DNA of 64,000 nucleotides from Massilia aquatica (GCF_011682045.1 NZ_VVIW01000006.1:270505-334504); one strand, 5' to 3'; positions 1-9,048 are shown, counted from the first letter of the stretch. Translations and numbers: made by a program. Notes: generated by a model from the sequence alone, not told the origin.

Positions 1-4
1 TATT

Positions 5-250
5 ATGAAAGCATCGACATTGTTTACCGCCGTAGCAGCCCTGGTCCTGAGCGGTTCGGCATTTGCCGCCGACGCCCCTGCCGCCAGCACCGCTGTTTCC
101 GCAGCCGCCGCATCGAGCCTGAGCGTGCCAGCAGTGACCATCAGCCAGTCGACCAGCCGTAACCGTGCCGACGTGAGCGCCGAAGCTGTTGAATTCGTCA
201 AGAACTACAAGACCGCCTTCGCCATCCAGCTGGAACAGTACAAGAACTAA
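5..250 (+). CDS. small exported protein of unknown function
   Basis: This 81-aa protein begins with a clear Sec signal peptide: a positive start (MK), a hydrophobic core over residues 4-18, and an Ala-x-Ala type cleavage region ending SAFAADA near residue 22. The mature part is only about 60 residues, Ala/Ser/Val-rich at first and ending in a short charged segment (EAVEFVKNYKTAF). No cysteines or known domain are visible. The gene begins 4 bases into the window, so its promoter and ribosome site cannot be seen. Probably periplasmic; function not recognised. Confidence 0.6.
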   Translation: MKASTLFTAVAALVLSGSAFAADAPAASTAVSAAAASSLSVPAVTISQSTSRNRADVSAEAVEFVKNYKTAFAIQLEQYKN

Positions 251-349
251 GCAAGCCAGAAGCAAGCACGAAGCAATAAGCAAGCTTTAAAGCGCAGCGG
301 CCAGCCCCCGGCCGCACGCGCGCAGCACCCTCCGCAGCACAGTTCAAAC

Positions 350-380
350 CGGAAAACCCGACGCCCCCTCGGGTTTTCCG
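350..380 (+). terminator. strong hairpin after the small exported protein
   Basis: Bases 350-361 and 369-380 are perfect 12-base inverse complements (CGGAAAACCCGA / TCGGGTTTTCCG) around a 7-base loop. It lies 100 bases after the stop of the small exported gene. No long T-run follows, so it may act as a weak terminator or as an mRNA 3' end stabiliser. Confidence 0.5.
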
Positions 381-523
381 ACCTCCTCTTCGCCTCCATC
401 CGGCACCGCATCCCGACCGTTCAAGCCCTTGAATTGTCAATCCATCGTTTTGTGCGCGTGTGCGCGGCCCTGTCGCCGTATTGTTGATGCTCCGTACTCA
501 ACGCCGCCCAGCGGCCACATGCC

Positions 524-1426
524 ATGACCACCTTATTCAAGCAAGCCACCTTCGCCACCCTCCTCTGCGCCGCCGCAGCCGCCAGCGCCCAGGACATCTC
601 CGACGTGCGCAAGGTCGCCCCCTTCCACGCGATCGAGGTGTCCGGTCCTTATACAGTGGAGATCCAGGGCCAGGGCACGCAATCGCTCCAACTGTCGGGT
701 CCGCGCAAGGAACTCGAGCGCATCGACACCATCGTCCAGGGCGACACCCTGATCGTGCGCCCGCGCTCCACAAGCGGCATCAACATCAGCTTCAACGACA
801 AGGAGCGCATCGTCGTCAGGATCACCGCGCCCGGCCTGCGCAGCCTGGCCAAGTCCGGCAGCGGCGACGTGTCGGCGCGCAATGTCGAGAGCCCGCAATT
901 CGCGCTGAACGTGAGCGGCTCGGGGGATGTGGAGATGTTCCAGCTCAAGACCGACAAGCTGAACGTGAGCATGAAAGGCTCGGGCGACGTCGACCTGGGC
1001 GGCGACGCCACTGTCTTGCAGGCCAGCGCCGAGGGCTCGGGCGACTTCGACGCTTGCAGCCTGAACGTCAAGCGCAGCAGCGCCGTGCTGCGCGGATCGG
1101 GTGAAGTCTGCGTCCCCGGCGGCACCGAGGAATTCTCGGGTGAACTGCACGGTTCGGGCGAGCTGACGGTCAAGCAATTGCAGGCCGACAAGGCGCGCCT
1201 GGTGGTGACCGGTTCCGGCGAGGTTGACATCGACGGCAGCGTCGGCACCCTCACCGCCGACCTGAACGGTTCGGGCAGCATCGAGGCCGACAAGCTGGTG
1301 GCGCAACAGGCCAATGTATCCGTGCGCGGCTCGGGCAATGTGGAAGTGCGCGTCAAGCAAGCCGGCAATGGCGCCGCGCAGCTGATGCGTTATGACCGCA
1401 AGGGCGCAAAAGCGACACGCGGCTGA
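524..1426 (+). CDS. exported GIN-type (DUF2807) beta-repeat protein
   Basis: A 300-aa protein with a signal peptide (residues 1-22, ending ASAQD) followed by a domain of the putative auto-transporter adhesin head GIN type (DUF2807). From about residue 105 there are nine short repeats centred on G-S-G-[DENS], each followed by alternating hydrophobic residues. This is the pattern expected of a right-handed parallel beta-solenoid. Family members are periplasmic or cell-surface proteins of poorly defined role. Start chosen at 524 because the signal peptide begins there; no strong Shine-Dalgarno is visible. It stands alone, 70 bases before the next exported protein. Confidence 0.8.
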   Translation: MTTLFKQATFATLLCAAAAASAQDISDVRKVAPFHAIEVSGPYTVEIQGQGTQSLQLSGPRKELERIDTIVQGDTLIVRPRSTSGINISFNDKERIVVRITAPGLRSLAKSGSGDVSARNVESPQFALNVSGSGDVEMFQLKTDKLNVSMKGSGDVDLGGDATVLQASAEGSGDFDACSLNVKRSSAVLRGSGEVCVPGGTEEFSGELHGSGELTVKQLQADKARLVVTGSGEVDIDGSVGTLTADLNGSGSIEADKLVAQQANVSVRGSGNVEVRVKQAGNGAAQLMRYDRKGAKATRG

Positions 1427-1495
1427 TGCTAGCGCGGTGGGCGCCTGAAGCGACGCAGGCTCCTTCGAACTGCGGGCGGCAGATACAATAGGCGT

Positions 1496-2083
1496 ATGAT
1501 AAAAACAACCATGCGCTCCGCCGCCCTCCTCATTTTCATCAGCGCCTGCAACGCGGCGCTTGGCTCGGATACCAGCACCATCCAGGCCAAGCCCGATCAG
1601 GCTTTCCTCCAACTCGCCGACGCCGCCCGCTTCCTCGCCAATTACAAGGAAATGGCGGCCGTATCGGTGCGCGTTTCCGCCAGCCTCGAGCCAGGTGACC
1701 GGAACCCCCACGCCGCCTTCATGGCCAAAGTCGCCGTCGCCGACCTGAGCGACATGCGCGACTGCATGGGGCGAGCCTATGCCAGCGGACCCGTCACGCA
1801 ACAGGACGCCGTGCAACTGGTCCGGATGTTCACTTCGCCGCTCGGTAAAAAGATACTTGACATCCACCACAGGGGACTCATGGCCAGTTTAGATAAGGAC
1901 GCGTATCCGCCTGTCGATTGGTCGTCCATCACGGAAGAAGAGCGCACCGAAACGCCGGCGTTCTTTGAACATCCCGCCTTCAAGCGCTATGGTGCGCTCA
2001 TTTCCAGTAGGGCTTTCGATCATGCCAGCACGGCGTGCCTGGTAGAGTCCAGAATCGGCAAAGCCACCGGCTTCAAAGGCTGA
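1496..2083 (+). CDS. putative exported or lipoprotein, DUF2059-like tail
   Basis: A 195-aa protein whose N-terminus is hydrophobic and carries a lipobox-like I-S-A-C ending at Cys18, suggesting an outer-membrane or periplasmic lipoprotein; cleavage by signal peptidase I near residue 24 is an alternative. The middle holds a segment (QLVRMFTSPLGKKILDIH) resembling the 'F.sP.Gqk' core of DUF2059 proteins, a weak match made by eye. The start is preceded by a TACAAT box only about 7 bases upstream and a poor ribosome site, so a very short leader is possible. Function unknown. Confidence 0.6.
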   Translation: MIKTTMRSAALLIFISACNAALGSDTSTIQAKPDQAFLQLADAARFLANYKEMAAVSVRVSASLEPGDRNPHAAFMAKVAVADLSDMRDCMGRAYASGPVTQQDAVQLVRMFTSPLGKKILDIHHRGLMASLDKDAYPPVDWSSITEEERTETPAFFEHPAFKRYGALISSRAFDHASTACLVESRIGKATGFKG

Positions 2084-2106
2084 GCCAGCGCGCTTGCACG
2101 CGTGCC

Positions 2107-2134
2107 GCGCGCCCGCCGCGGGCGCCGGGCGCGC
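2107..2134 (+). terminator. GC-rich hairpin after the DUF2059-like gene
   Basis: GCGCGCCCG (2107-2115) and CGGGCGCGC (2126-2134) form a 9-bp stem, followed by a pyrimidine-rich tract (TTCCTTCC). Placed 24 bases after the stop codon, it is a plausible intrinsic terminator with a poor U-tract. Confidence 0.45.
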
Positions 2135-2256
2135 TTCCTTCCATACCAAATTGGCACTAAACCAACGCCGCCGCAATACCATTTCCGTTCTTTTAAAATC
2201 ACTTTAAAAACAACCGGTTAAGCCGATTCAGGCATGCAGCCACAGCATGCCAATTC

Positions 2257-2273
2257 GGTATTTTATAATACCA
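2257..2273. promoter_or_regulatory. GGTATT-N4-AATACC palindrome, likely GntR operator
   Basis: Bases 2257-2272 form GGTATT-TTAT-AATACC, just upstream of the -35 box of the amino-sugar operon. Read on the minus strand, 2273-2266 spells TGGTATTA. The same octamer recurs before the TonB receptor and before the second GntR gene. DasR/NagR-type GntR repressors bind related TGGT..ACCA palindromes, so this is the best candidate operator for one of the two local GntR proteins. Confidence 0.55.
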
Positions 2274-2285
2274 CTTAAATACCTG

Positions 2286-2314
2286 TTGACAAGGTGGTTT
2301 GTCGATCATATAGT
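2286..2314 (+). promoter_or_regulatory. sigma70 promoter of the amino-sugar operon
   Basis: A consensus -35 TTGACA (2286-2291), a 17-base spacer and a near-consensus -10 TATAGT (2309-2314) lie 42 bases before the kinase start. It is the best promoter seen in the window and should drive the operon from the kinase onward. Confidence 0.8.
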
Positions 2315-2355
2315 GCCCACACCTTCCCCACTTCAGAACCCGGACAAGAGCAAAC

Positions 2356-3228
2356 ATGATCGAATATCTCATCGGCGTCGATGGCGGTGGAACCGGTACC
2401 AGAGTGCGCCTGGCGCGTGCCGATGGCAGCGAACTGGCGCAAGGCCAGGGCGGCCCGTCCGGCCTCTCGCTCGGCATTGCGCAGGCGTGGAAGTCGGTCG
2501 CCGACGCCATCGCCGCAGCCTTTAACGCGGCCGGCATTGCGCAGCCGGCCAGGGCCAGCATCGCCATCGGACTCGGACTGGCCGGCGTGCACAATCCGCT
2601 GTGGGCCGAACAATTCGTCGCCGCCGATCCGGGCTTCGGCGCCCTGCGTCTGGATAACGACGGCTACACCACCCTGATCGGCGCGCACGGCGGCAAAGCG
2701 GGCAGCATCGTCGCCATCGGCACCGGCAGCGTGGGCCAGGCCATCCTGGCCGACGGCAGCCGGCGCGAAGTGGGCGGCTGGGGGTTTCCGACCGGCGACG
2801 AAGCCGGCGGCGGCTGGATGGGCCTGCGCGCCATCGCCCATATCGAAAAAGTCATCGACGGCCGCGCGCCGCACAGCGCCTTTGCGCAAGCGGTGATCGA
2901 CGCCTGCGGCGGCGAACGCAATGCCATCCAGGTCTGGATCGGCGGCGCCACCCAGACCGTATTCGCCTCGCTGGCGCCGCTGGTGGTGGCGCACGCCGAA
3001 TCGAACGACACCGCGCGCGCCATCCTGGCCGACGCCGGACGCGAAGTGGCCTTGATGGCGCACGCGCTCGACGCGGCCGGCCAGCTGCCGCTGGCCCTGT
3101 GCGGCGGCCTTGGCGCGCCGCTGCGCGCTTACCTGCCGCCAGACCTGCTGGCACGCAGCGTCGCTCCCCTGGGCGACTCCGCCAGCGGCGCGCTGCGCAT
3201 GATCGAACTCCACGTGAGAGGACACTAA
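2356..3228 (+). CDS. N-acetylglucosamine kinase, BadF/BadG/BcrA ATPase family
   Basis: A 290-aa protein of the ASKHA fold. The N-terminal phosphate-binding loop reads GVDGGGTGTRVRLA (residues 7-20), and a second glycine-rich loop GTGSVGQA lies near residue 122. This matches the BadF/BadG/BcrA/BcrD family, whose sugar-kinase members phosphorylate GlcNAc or glucosamine. As first gene of an operon with nagA, a SIS-type deaminase and a sugar ABC importer, it most likely converts cytoplasmic GlcNAc to GlcNAc-6-phosphate. It ends 2 bases before the GntR gene, so the two are probably coupled. The exact substrate (GlcNAc or GlcN) is inferred from context. Confidence 0.82.
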   Translation: MIEYLIGVDGGGTGTRVRLARADGSELAQGQGGPSGLSLGIAQAWKSVADAIAAAFNAAGIAQPARASIAIGLGLAGVHNPLWAEQFVAADPGFGALRLDNDGYTTLIGAHGGKAGSIVAIGTGSVGQAILADGSRREVGGWGFPTGDEAGGGWMGLRAIAHIEKVIDGRAPHSAFAQAVIDACGGERNAIQVWIGGATQTVFASLAPLVVAHAESNDTARAILADAGREVALMAHALDAAGQLPLALCGGLGAPLRAYLPPDLLARSVAPLGDSASGALRMIELHVRGH

Positions 3229-3230
3229 CC

Positions 3231-3965
3231 ATGCTTGCGCAGCTCAGCGATTTCAAGCCCGACGCCGACAGCGTCACCCCGCTCTACATGCAGCTGGCGA
3301 ACAAGCTATCGGCCGGCATCACCAGCGGCGACTGGCGCGCCAACGAAGCATTGCCGTCCGAGCGCATGCTCTCGGACATGCTCGACATCTCGCGCGTGAC
3401 CGCGCGCAAAGCCATCGACATGCTGTGCGAGCGCGGCATGCTGACGCGCCGGCGCGGGTCCGGCACCTACATCACGCCCAAGCTGGAACAGCCGCTCTCG
3501 CGCCTGACCAGCTTTTCGGAAGAACTGAGCCAGCGTGGCTTTACCGCCGGCTCGCGCTGGCTGGAACGCGAAATCGGCGTGGCCGCTCCCCTGGAACTGC
3601 TCTCGCTCGGGCTCTCGCCCAACATGCCGGTGGCGCGCCTGCGCCGCCTGCGCACCGCCGACGATGTGGTCATGGCGATCGAAACGACCACCATCCCGGC
3701 GATCCACATGCCCGACCCGCACGGCGTGACCGATTCGCTGTACGGCTACCTTGAAGCACGCGGCGCGATTCCGATGCGCGCGCTGCAGCATATCCGCGCC
3801 GTCAACGCCAATGCGGAGCAGGCGCGCCTGGCCGGCCTGGCGCCGGGTGCGGCGATGCTGCACATTACCCGCGTAAGTTACCTGGACAGCGGCGCGGCGG
3901 TGGAACTGACCCACTCGTTCTGCCGCAGCGATTATTATGAATTTGTAGCGGAGTCGCGCCGATGA
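3231..3965 (+). CDS. GntR/HutC-family regulator of the amino-sugar operon
   Basis: A 244-aa regulator with an N-terminal winged helix (about residues 20-85; LPSERMLSDMLDISRVTARK) and a C-terminal UTRA ligand-binding domain (about 105-240). This is the HutC subfamily that includes NagR/DasR, which sense phosphorylated amino sugars. The ATG at 3231 is chosen because GAGAGGA sits just upstream; a longer in-frame reading would run back through the kinase gene. Lying inside the operon it probably represses, it shares a 4-base overlap (ATGA) with nagA. It resembles the second GntR regulator at 18147, so the cluster has two related UTRA regulators. Confidence 0.88.
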   Translation: MLAQLSDFKPDADSVTPLYMQLANKLSAGITSGDWRANEALPSERMLSDMLDISRVTARKAIDMLCERGMLTRRRGSGTYITPKLEQPLSRLTSFSEELSQRGFTAGSRWLEREIGVAAPLELLSLGLSPNMPVARLRRLRTADDVVMAIETTTIPAIHMPDPHGVTDSLYGYLEARGAIPMRALQHIRAVNANAEQARLAGLAPGAAMLHITRVSYLDSGAAVELTHSFCRSDYYEFVAESRR

Positions 3966-5074
3966 GCGATGCAATCAAGGGCAACATCCTGACCAGCAGC
4001 GGCTGGGTCAACGGCGCGGTCAGCTTCGGCGAACGCATCACCAACATCATCGGCGGCGCGGTCGACCCGTCGGTCAACGGCGACGACTATGTCATCCCCG
4101 GCTTCATCGACCTGCACGTACACGGCGGCGGCGGCAAGGACATCATGGAGGCCGGCGACGCGCCGCACATCATCGCCGCCATGCATGCCAAGCACGGCAC
4201 CACCAGCCTGCTGGCCACCACCATGACGGCGCCGCCGCACGAAATCACGGCCGCGCTCAAAGCCATCGGGGCGGCCTGCGCGGCGCGCCGGCCGGGCGCC
4301 GCGCGCGTGCTCGGCGTGCACCTGGAAGGCCCGTATATCAATTCCGGCAAGCTGGGAGCCCAACCCAATTACGCGCGCGCCGCCACCCTGGCCGAAGTGC
4401 AGCAGCTGGGCACCCTGGCGCCGATGCGCCTCATTACCGTGGCGCCAGAAATCGCCGGCCACCTCAATTTAGTCAGGGAACTGAGTAACGCCGGCATCCG
4501 CGTGCAGATCGGGCACACGCTCGGATCGTACGAAGATGGCGTGGCCGCGCTCGAGCATGGGGCGGCCGGTTTCACGCACCTGTTCAACGCCATGAGCGGC
4601 CTGCACCACCGCGAGCCGGGCATGGTCGGCGCGGCGCTGGCGCATGCGCAGTACGCCGAACTGATTCCCGACCTGCTGCACGTGCACCCGGGTGCCATCA
4701 AGGTGGCCCTGCGTTCGATTCCGCATCTGTACTGCGTCACCGATTCCACCGCCGCCACCGGCATGCCCGACGGCGACTACAAGCTTGGCCGCCACAGCGT
4801 GCAGAAATGCATGGGCGGCGTGCGCCTGCCCGACGGCACCCTGGCCGGCAGCACGCTCACCATGGACCAGGCGCTGCGCAACCTGGTCAGCCTGGGCCTG
4901 ACGCTGGAAGACGCGTCGCACCGGGTCTCCACCTATGCCGCCGACTACCTCGGCGAAACCGAACGCGGACGCCTGGCGACCGGCGCCTTTGCCGACATGG
5001 TGGTGCTGGACCGCGATTTGAAAATCAAAGCTGTCTATATCGAAGGAGAAAAGTGTGACCTCACTGATGCTTAA
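3962..5074 (+). CDS. nagA: N-acetylglucosamine-6-phosphate deacetylase
   Basis: A 370-aa amidohydrolase-fold enzyme that removes acetate from GlcNAc-6-P to give GlcN-6-P in the cytoplasm. Visible family signatures are the metal-binding HVHGGGG near residue 53, HLEGPYIN near 120 (catalytic-site Glu), HLFNAMSGLHHREPG near 205, and the Asp of CVTDSTAATG near 262. Length is normal for the family. It overlaps the GntR gene upstream by 4 bases and the deaminase downstream by 20 bases, so translation is likely coupled. Identification is secure. Confidence 0.95.
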   Translation: MSDAIKGNILTSSGWVNGAVSFGERITNIIGGAVDPSVNGDDYVIPGFIDLHVHGGGGKDIMEAGDAPHIIAAMHAKHGTTSLLATTMTAPPHEITAALKAIGAACAARRPGAARVLGVHLEGPYINSGKLGAQPNYARAATLAEVQQLGTLAPMRLITVAPEIAGHLNLVRELSNAGIRVQIGHTLGSYEDGVAALEHGAAGFTHLFNAMSGLHHREPGMVGAALAHAQYAELIPDLLHVHPGAIKVALRSIPHLYCVTDSTAATGMPDGDYKLGRHSVQKCMGGVRLPDGTLAGSTLTMDQALRNLVSLGLTLEDASHRVSTYAADYLGETERGRLATGAFADMVVLDRDLKIKAVYIEGEKCDLTDA

Positions 5075-6077
5075 AGAAGCCCTGTCCGCCGCCGACTGCG
5101 TCGCCCTGCAGCTGGAAAACGACGTCGAACGCTACGCGGAGCTGGGCCGCAAGCTGAGGACCACCACCTTCAACACCGCGCTGACGGTGGCGCGCGGCAG
5201 TTCCGACCACGCCGCCAACTACTGCGCCTACCTGATCATGGCGCGCATGGGGCGCATCGTCGCGTCCCTGCCGATGTCGCTGGTGACCTTGTACAAGTCG
5301 CCGCTGGTCACGCGCGACACGCTCACCATCGCCATTTCGCAATCGGGCCAGAGCCCGGACGTGGTCGAACCGATCCGCTACTTCCGCGACGGCGGCGCCA
5401 CCACCATCGCGCTGGTCAACGATATCGATTCGCCCCTGGCCGCCGCCGCCGAATGGGCCATGCCGCTGCGCGCCGGTAAAGAGCAAAGCGTGGCCGCCAC
5501 CAAGAGCTTCATCACCAGCCTGGTGGCCGGTGCGCGCCTGGTAGCGCAATGGCAGAACGACCCGGAACTGACCGAAGGCCTGGCCGCCCTGCCCGATGCG
5601 CTGCGCCGCGCCACGGAAGTGGACTGGTCGCCGGCGCTGGAGGTGCTTACGCCGGCGCGCAACATCATGGTGGTCGGACGCGGCATCAGTTTTCCGATCG
5701 CGCTCGAATCGGCGCTCAAATTCAAGGAAACCTCGGCCTTGCAGGCCGAAGCCTTCAGCGGCGCCGAAATCAAGCACGGCCCGATGGCGCTGATCGAAGA
5801 CGGTTATCCGCTGCTCATTTTCGCCACGCGCGGACCGACCCAGGCCGGCCTGATTGCACTGGCGGCCGAAATGCGCACCCGCGGCGCGCGCGTGCTGCTG
5901 GCCGCACCCGCGGACGTAGCGGAGCGCGACCTGACCCTGCCCACCGCCGCCACCCCGGACCTGGACCCGATCGTCGCCGTGCAAGCCTTCTATGTGATGG
6001 CGGCGCAGCTGTCGAAAGCGCGCGGCATGGACCCGGACCGTCCGCGCCATCTCAGCAAAGTCACCAAGACCAACTGA
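5055..6077 (+). CDS. SIS-domain glucosamine-6-phosphate deaminase (NagB-II type)
   Basis: A 340-aa protein with two SIS sugar-isomerase domains. The first (about residues 30-180) contains ARGSSDHAANY and the phosphosugar loop ISQSGQSPDVVEP; the second contains ESALKFKETSALQAEAFSGAEIKHGP, typical of the GlmS isomerase half. The glutaminase half of GlmS is absent, as in NagB-II deaminases that convert GlcN-6-P to fructose-6-P and ammonia. The GTG start at 5055 is preferred because AAGGAG lies 7 bases upstream, inside the end of nagA. It takes the role of the classical NagB, which is missing here. Confidence 0.85.
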   Translation: MTSLMLKEALSAADCVALQLENDVERYAELGRKLRTTTFNTALTVARGSSDHAANYCAYLIMARMGRIVASLPMSLVTLYKSPLVTRDTLTIAISQSGQSPDVVEPIRYFRDGGATTIALVNDIDSPLAAAAEWAMPLRAGKEQSVAATKSFITSLVAGARLVAQWQNDPELTEGLAALPDALRRATEVDWSPALEVLTPARNIMVVGRGISFPIALESALKFKETSALQAEAFSGAEIKHGPMALIEDGYPLLIFATRGPTQAGLIALAAEMRTRGARVLLAAPADVAERDLTLPTAATPDLDPIVAVQAFYVMAAQLSKARGMDPDRPRHLSKVTKTN

Positions 6078-6093
6078 CCCTCCCCCGCCATCG

Positions 6094-7353
6094 ATGAAGA
6101 TCAAGACACTCCTGACGGCATTGATGGCATTTGGCCTGGCGGCATCCGCAGCCGCCGCCGAAACGAAGATCGAATTCTGGACCTTCAGCATGAAGCCCAA
6201 GTTCACGCCCTTCTTCGAATCGGTGGCGCGCAATTACGAGGCGGCCAATCCGGGCGTGAAGATCGAATGGATCGATTTTCCATGGGACGTCATCCAGACC
6301 AAGCTGGTCACCCGCATCGTGGCCGGCACGCCGCCGGCGCTGGTCAACCTGAACGTGCCCTGGGCCGACGAATACGCGCGCGACGAGCTGCTCACGCCCG
6401 TCGACGCCCTGCTCGGCGCGTCCAAATCCAGCTACATCCCCAGCACCCTGGAAGACCTGCGCTTCAAGGGCAAGACCTACGGCTTCCCGATGTACAGCAA
6501 CGTCGCCGTGATCGCCTACAACCAGGTGATTTTCAAGGATGCGGGCTTGACGCGCGGTCCGCAAAGCTTCGATGAACAGCTGGCGTTTGCGCGCCAGATC
6601 GCGGCGCGCACCGGCAAGGCCGGCATCGCCCCGGCGCTGTCGAAAATCGATGGCCTGTTCATGTGGCAGGGCCTGGCCGTCATCAAGGATGGCAAGGCGG
6701 TGTTCAATTCGGCGCAGCACGTGGCGCTGGTGCAGAAACTCGCGGCCACCTACAAGGCCGGCGGGCTGCTGAAAGAAAGCCTGTTCGCCGAAGATAACTT
6801 CCCGGCCGTGATCGACGCCTACAAGGGCGGCCGCCTCGGCATGCTGCTCGCGCCGCCGACCGCACTGAAACGCATCCAGGGCGACGCAAAAGACATCTAC
6901 GCGATTACCGGCGTGGCGCCGGCGCCGCTCGGCCCCACCGGCATCGCCGACGGCGGCTGGCTGATTCACTTTGCGATCCCCAAGGGCGTCGATGCCAAGC
7001 TGCTGCCCGCAGTCGGCAAATTTGCGCTGTACCTGACCAGCGACGCCAACCAGCTCGCCTTTGCCAGGCAGGCCAGCGTGTTCCCGACCACCGTCAAGGC
7101 GGCCGCCGATCCGTATTTCCTGGCGCTGCCCGCCAACGCCGGCGCGGCCGAAAAAGCGGTGGCAGCGGGCGCGCGTTCGATGGCGCATTCGCACACCCTG
7201 TACGTGGCCGGCATCGACGACTACGACGAATTGCGCCGCTCGCTGGTCAAGGCGGTTGAAGCCGGCGTCACCGGCAAGCAGGATGTACAACAAGCGCTCG
7301 ACCAGGCGGTCGCGATCTGGAACAAGAAGCTGTCCAAACAGAGGCTGCATTAA
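6094..7353 (+). CDS. sugar ABC transporter substrate-binding protein
   Basis: A 419-aa periplasmic binding protein of the MalE/UgpB type (family 1 solute-binding). The signal peptide covers about residues 1-22 (AASAAAAE), and the mature part starts KIEFWTF, typical of this group. It sits 16 bases after the deaminase and overlaps the first permease by one base (TAATG). With the two permeases and the ATPase at 10373 it makes a complete importer. The substrate is most likely GlcNAc or a short chito-oligosaccharide, inferred from the operon only. Confidence 0.88.
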   Translation: MKIKTLLTALMAFGLAASAAAAETKIEFWTFSMKPKFTPFFESVARNYEAANPGVKIEWIDFPWDVIQTKLVTRIVAGTPPALVNLNVPWADEYARDELLTPVDALLGASKSSYIPSTLEDLRFKGKTYGFPMYSNVAVIAYNQVIFKDAGLTRGPQSFDEQLAFARQIAARTGKAGIAPALSKIDGLFMWQGLAVIKDGKAVFNSAQHVALVQKLAATYKAGGLLKESLFAEDNFPAVIDAYKGGRLGMLLAPPTALKRIQGDAKDIYAITGVAPAPLGPTGIADGGWLIHFAIPKGVDAKLLPAVGKFALYLTSDANQLAFARQASVFPTTVKAAADPYFLALPANAGAAEKAVAAGARSMAHSHTLYVAGIDDYDELRRSLVKAVEAGVTGKQDVQQALDQAVAIWNKKLSKQRLH

Positions 7354-8219
7354 TGAGTACACGGCGCCACACCTTGCAGGCATGGATGTTCCTGGCACCG
7401 GCCCTGGTGCTGCTGGCCGTGTTTTCGTTCTGGCCGGTCGCTTACGGCTCCTTCCTCGCGTTCACCGACTACTCGCTGATCCGGCCAACCTCGTTCGTCG
7501 GACTGGACAACTTCCGCTACATTTTCGATAACGAGATGTTCGTCACGGGCCTGAAAAATTCGCTGCTGTTTTTGGTGATGGTGCCCTTCGTGCAGATCGG
7601 CGCGGTCGCGCTGGCGGTGCTGGTCAATAACCAGCTGCCCGGCATCCGCTGGTTCCGCGCCGCCTTTTACGTGCCGGTGGTGACCACGGTGTCGGTGGTG
7701 GGCATCATGTGGGGCTTCATGTTCCACGAACAGGGCACGCTCAATTACGTGTTCATGCAGCTGCGCCTCGCCAACGCGCCGATCGGCTGGCTGACCGACG
7801 ACACGCTGGCCCTGTTCGCGGTCATGTTCGTGACGCTCTGGCGCGGGCTTGGCTGGTACATGGTGATGTACCTGGCGGCGCTGCAATCGATCCCGGCGGA
7901 CATGCAGGAAGCCGCGATGCTCGACGGCGCCAACCGCTGGCAGCAGTTCTGGAAAATCACCGTGCCGATGCTCAGGCCCACGATTGCGGTGTGCACCATC
8001 CTGTCGGTGCTGGCCGCGCTCAAGGCTTACCAGGAAGTCGACGTACTGACCCAGGGCGGGCCGATGAATTCGACCTTCACGGCGCTGTATTACGCCTACG
8101 ACCAGGGCCTCAAGCACCTCAAGCTGCCGCGCGCGCTGGCCGCCAGCCTGGTGGTATCGAGCATCTGCATCGGCATTGCGCTGGTGTGCCTGCGCTACCT
8201 CAAGCCGAAGCACCGCTGA
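7353..8219 (+). CDS. sugar ABC transporter permease, MalF-like
   Basis: A 288-aa inner-membrane permease with about six membrane segments. The first (AWMFLAPALVLLAVFSFWPVA) follows a short cytoplasmic start. Near residue 185 is the EAA loop (MQEAAMLDGANRWQQFWKIT), which docks to the ATPase. It overlaps the binding-protein gene by one base and the second permease by one base. This is the MalF-type partner of the 8219 permease. Confidence 0.9.
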   Translation: MSTRRHTLQAWMFLAPALVLLAVFSFWPVAYGSFLAFTDYSLIRPTSFVGLDNFRYIFDNEMFVTGLKNSLLFLVMVPFVQIGAVALAVLVNNQLPGIRWFRAAFYVPVVTTVSVVGIMWGFMFHEQGTLNYVFMQLRLANAPIGWLTDDTLALFAVMFVTLWRGLGWYMVMYLAALQSIPADMQEAAMLDGANRWQQFWKITVPMLRPTIAVCTILSVLAALKAYQEVDVLTQGGPMNSTFTALYYAYDQGLKHLKLPRALAASLVVSSICIGIALVCLRYLKPKHR

Positions 8220-9037
8220 TGCGCGCCCGTCCGCTGGCCACGTTCGGCCATTACCTGATCCTGTGCTTGCTCGCGGTGGTGTGCGTGTTCCCGTTCTGGT
8301 GGACCCTGGTGACCGCCATGTCGACCGAAGGCAATGTGTTCGCCTTCCCGCCCACCTTCTGGCCGCGCAAGCCGTCGCTGGAAAACTTTGCCGAGGTGTT
8401 CCGCGCGATTCCCATCCTGGCGTTCTTCAAGAACTCGGTGCTGATCGCGGTGTGCACCGTGTTCTGGAAGCTGGCACTGTGTTCGCTGGCGGCGTACCCG
8501 CTCGCGCGCATGCAGTTCCGTGGCCGTAAACTGGTGTTCGGGATCATCCTCGCCACGCTGGTGCTGCCGTCCGAAGTCAATTTTCTGGTGAACTTCATCA
8601 CCGTCACCAAGCTGTCGCTGGTGGACACCTATACCGGCGTGATTCTGCCGAACGTGGTCACCGCCGTCGCCATTTTGCTGCTCAAGCAGGCCTTCGAGGA
8701 AGTGCCGCAAGACCTGATCGACGCCGCCCGCGTCGATGGCGCCTCGGAGTGGATCATCTTTAGCAAGATCATGCTGCCCTTGATCGCCCCGTGGCTGGCC
8801 ACGGTCGGCATTTTGACGGCGGTCGAAGCCTGGAACGAGTACATCTGGCCGTCGATCGTGATGAGCAAACCCGATGAATTTCCGCTGTCGGTGGGCGTGC
8901 TGTATTTGCGCGGCACCTTCGGCAGCAGCACCCGCGTGATCGCCGCCGGCACCGTGCTGACGATCCTGCCCACGCTGGCCGCCTTTCTGTTCACGCAGCG
9001 CTTCTTCATGCGCGGCATGGACGGCGCAGTGAAGTAA
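8219..9037 (+). CDS. sugar ABC transporter permease, MalG-like
   Basis: A 272-aa inner-membrane permease with six membrane segments. The EAA loop (QDLIDAARVDGASEWIIFSK) is near residue 170. The start ATG at 8219 overlaps the TGA of the first permease (TGATG); the reading frame extends further upstream but only as an out-of-frame copy of the first permease gene. It has the short C-terminal tail (MRGMDGAVK) usual for MalG-type subunits. Confidence 0.9.
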   Translation: MRARPLATFGHYLILCLLAVVCVFPFWWTLVTAMSTEGNVFAFPPTFWPRKPSLENFAEVFRAIPILAFFKNSVLIAVCTVFWKLALCSLAAYPLARMQFRGRKLVFGIILATLVLPSEVNFLVNFITVTKLSLVDTYTGVILPNVVTAVAILLLKQAFEEVPQDLIDAARVDGASEWIIFSKIMLPLIAPWLATVGILTAVEAWNEYIWPSIVMSKPDEFPLSVGVLYLRGTFGSSTRVIAAGTVLTILPTLAAFLFTQRFFMRGMDGAVK

Positions 9038-9048
9038 CCCACTCAAGG

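Noticed and set aside
533..1870. Minus-strand frame across the GIN-domain gene
   Set aside because: It spans two clearly coding plus-strand genes with signal peptides and has no recognisable domain.
3099..3230. Longer N-terminus for the first GntR regulator
   Set aside because: The upstream frame runs through the end of the kinase gene and gives a low-complexity Arg/Ala/Pro stretch, whereas ATG 3231 has a good ribosome site and family-like start.
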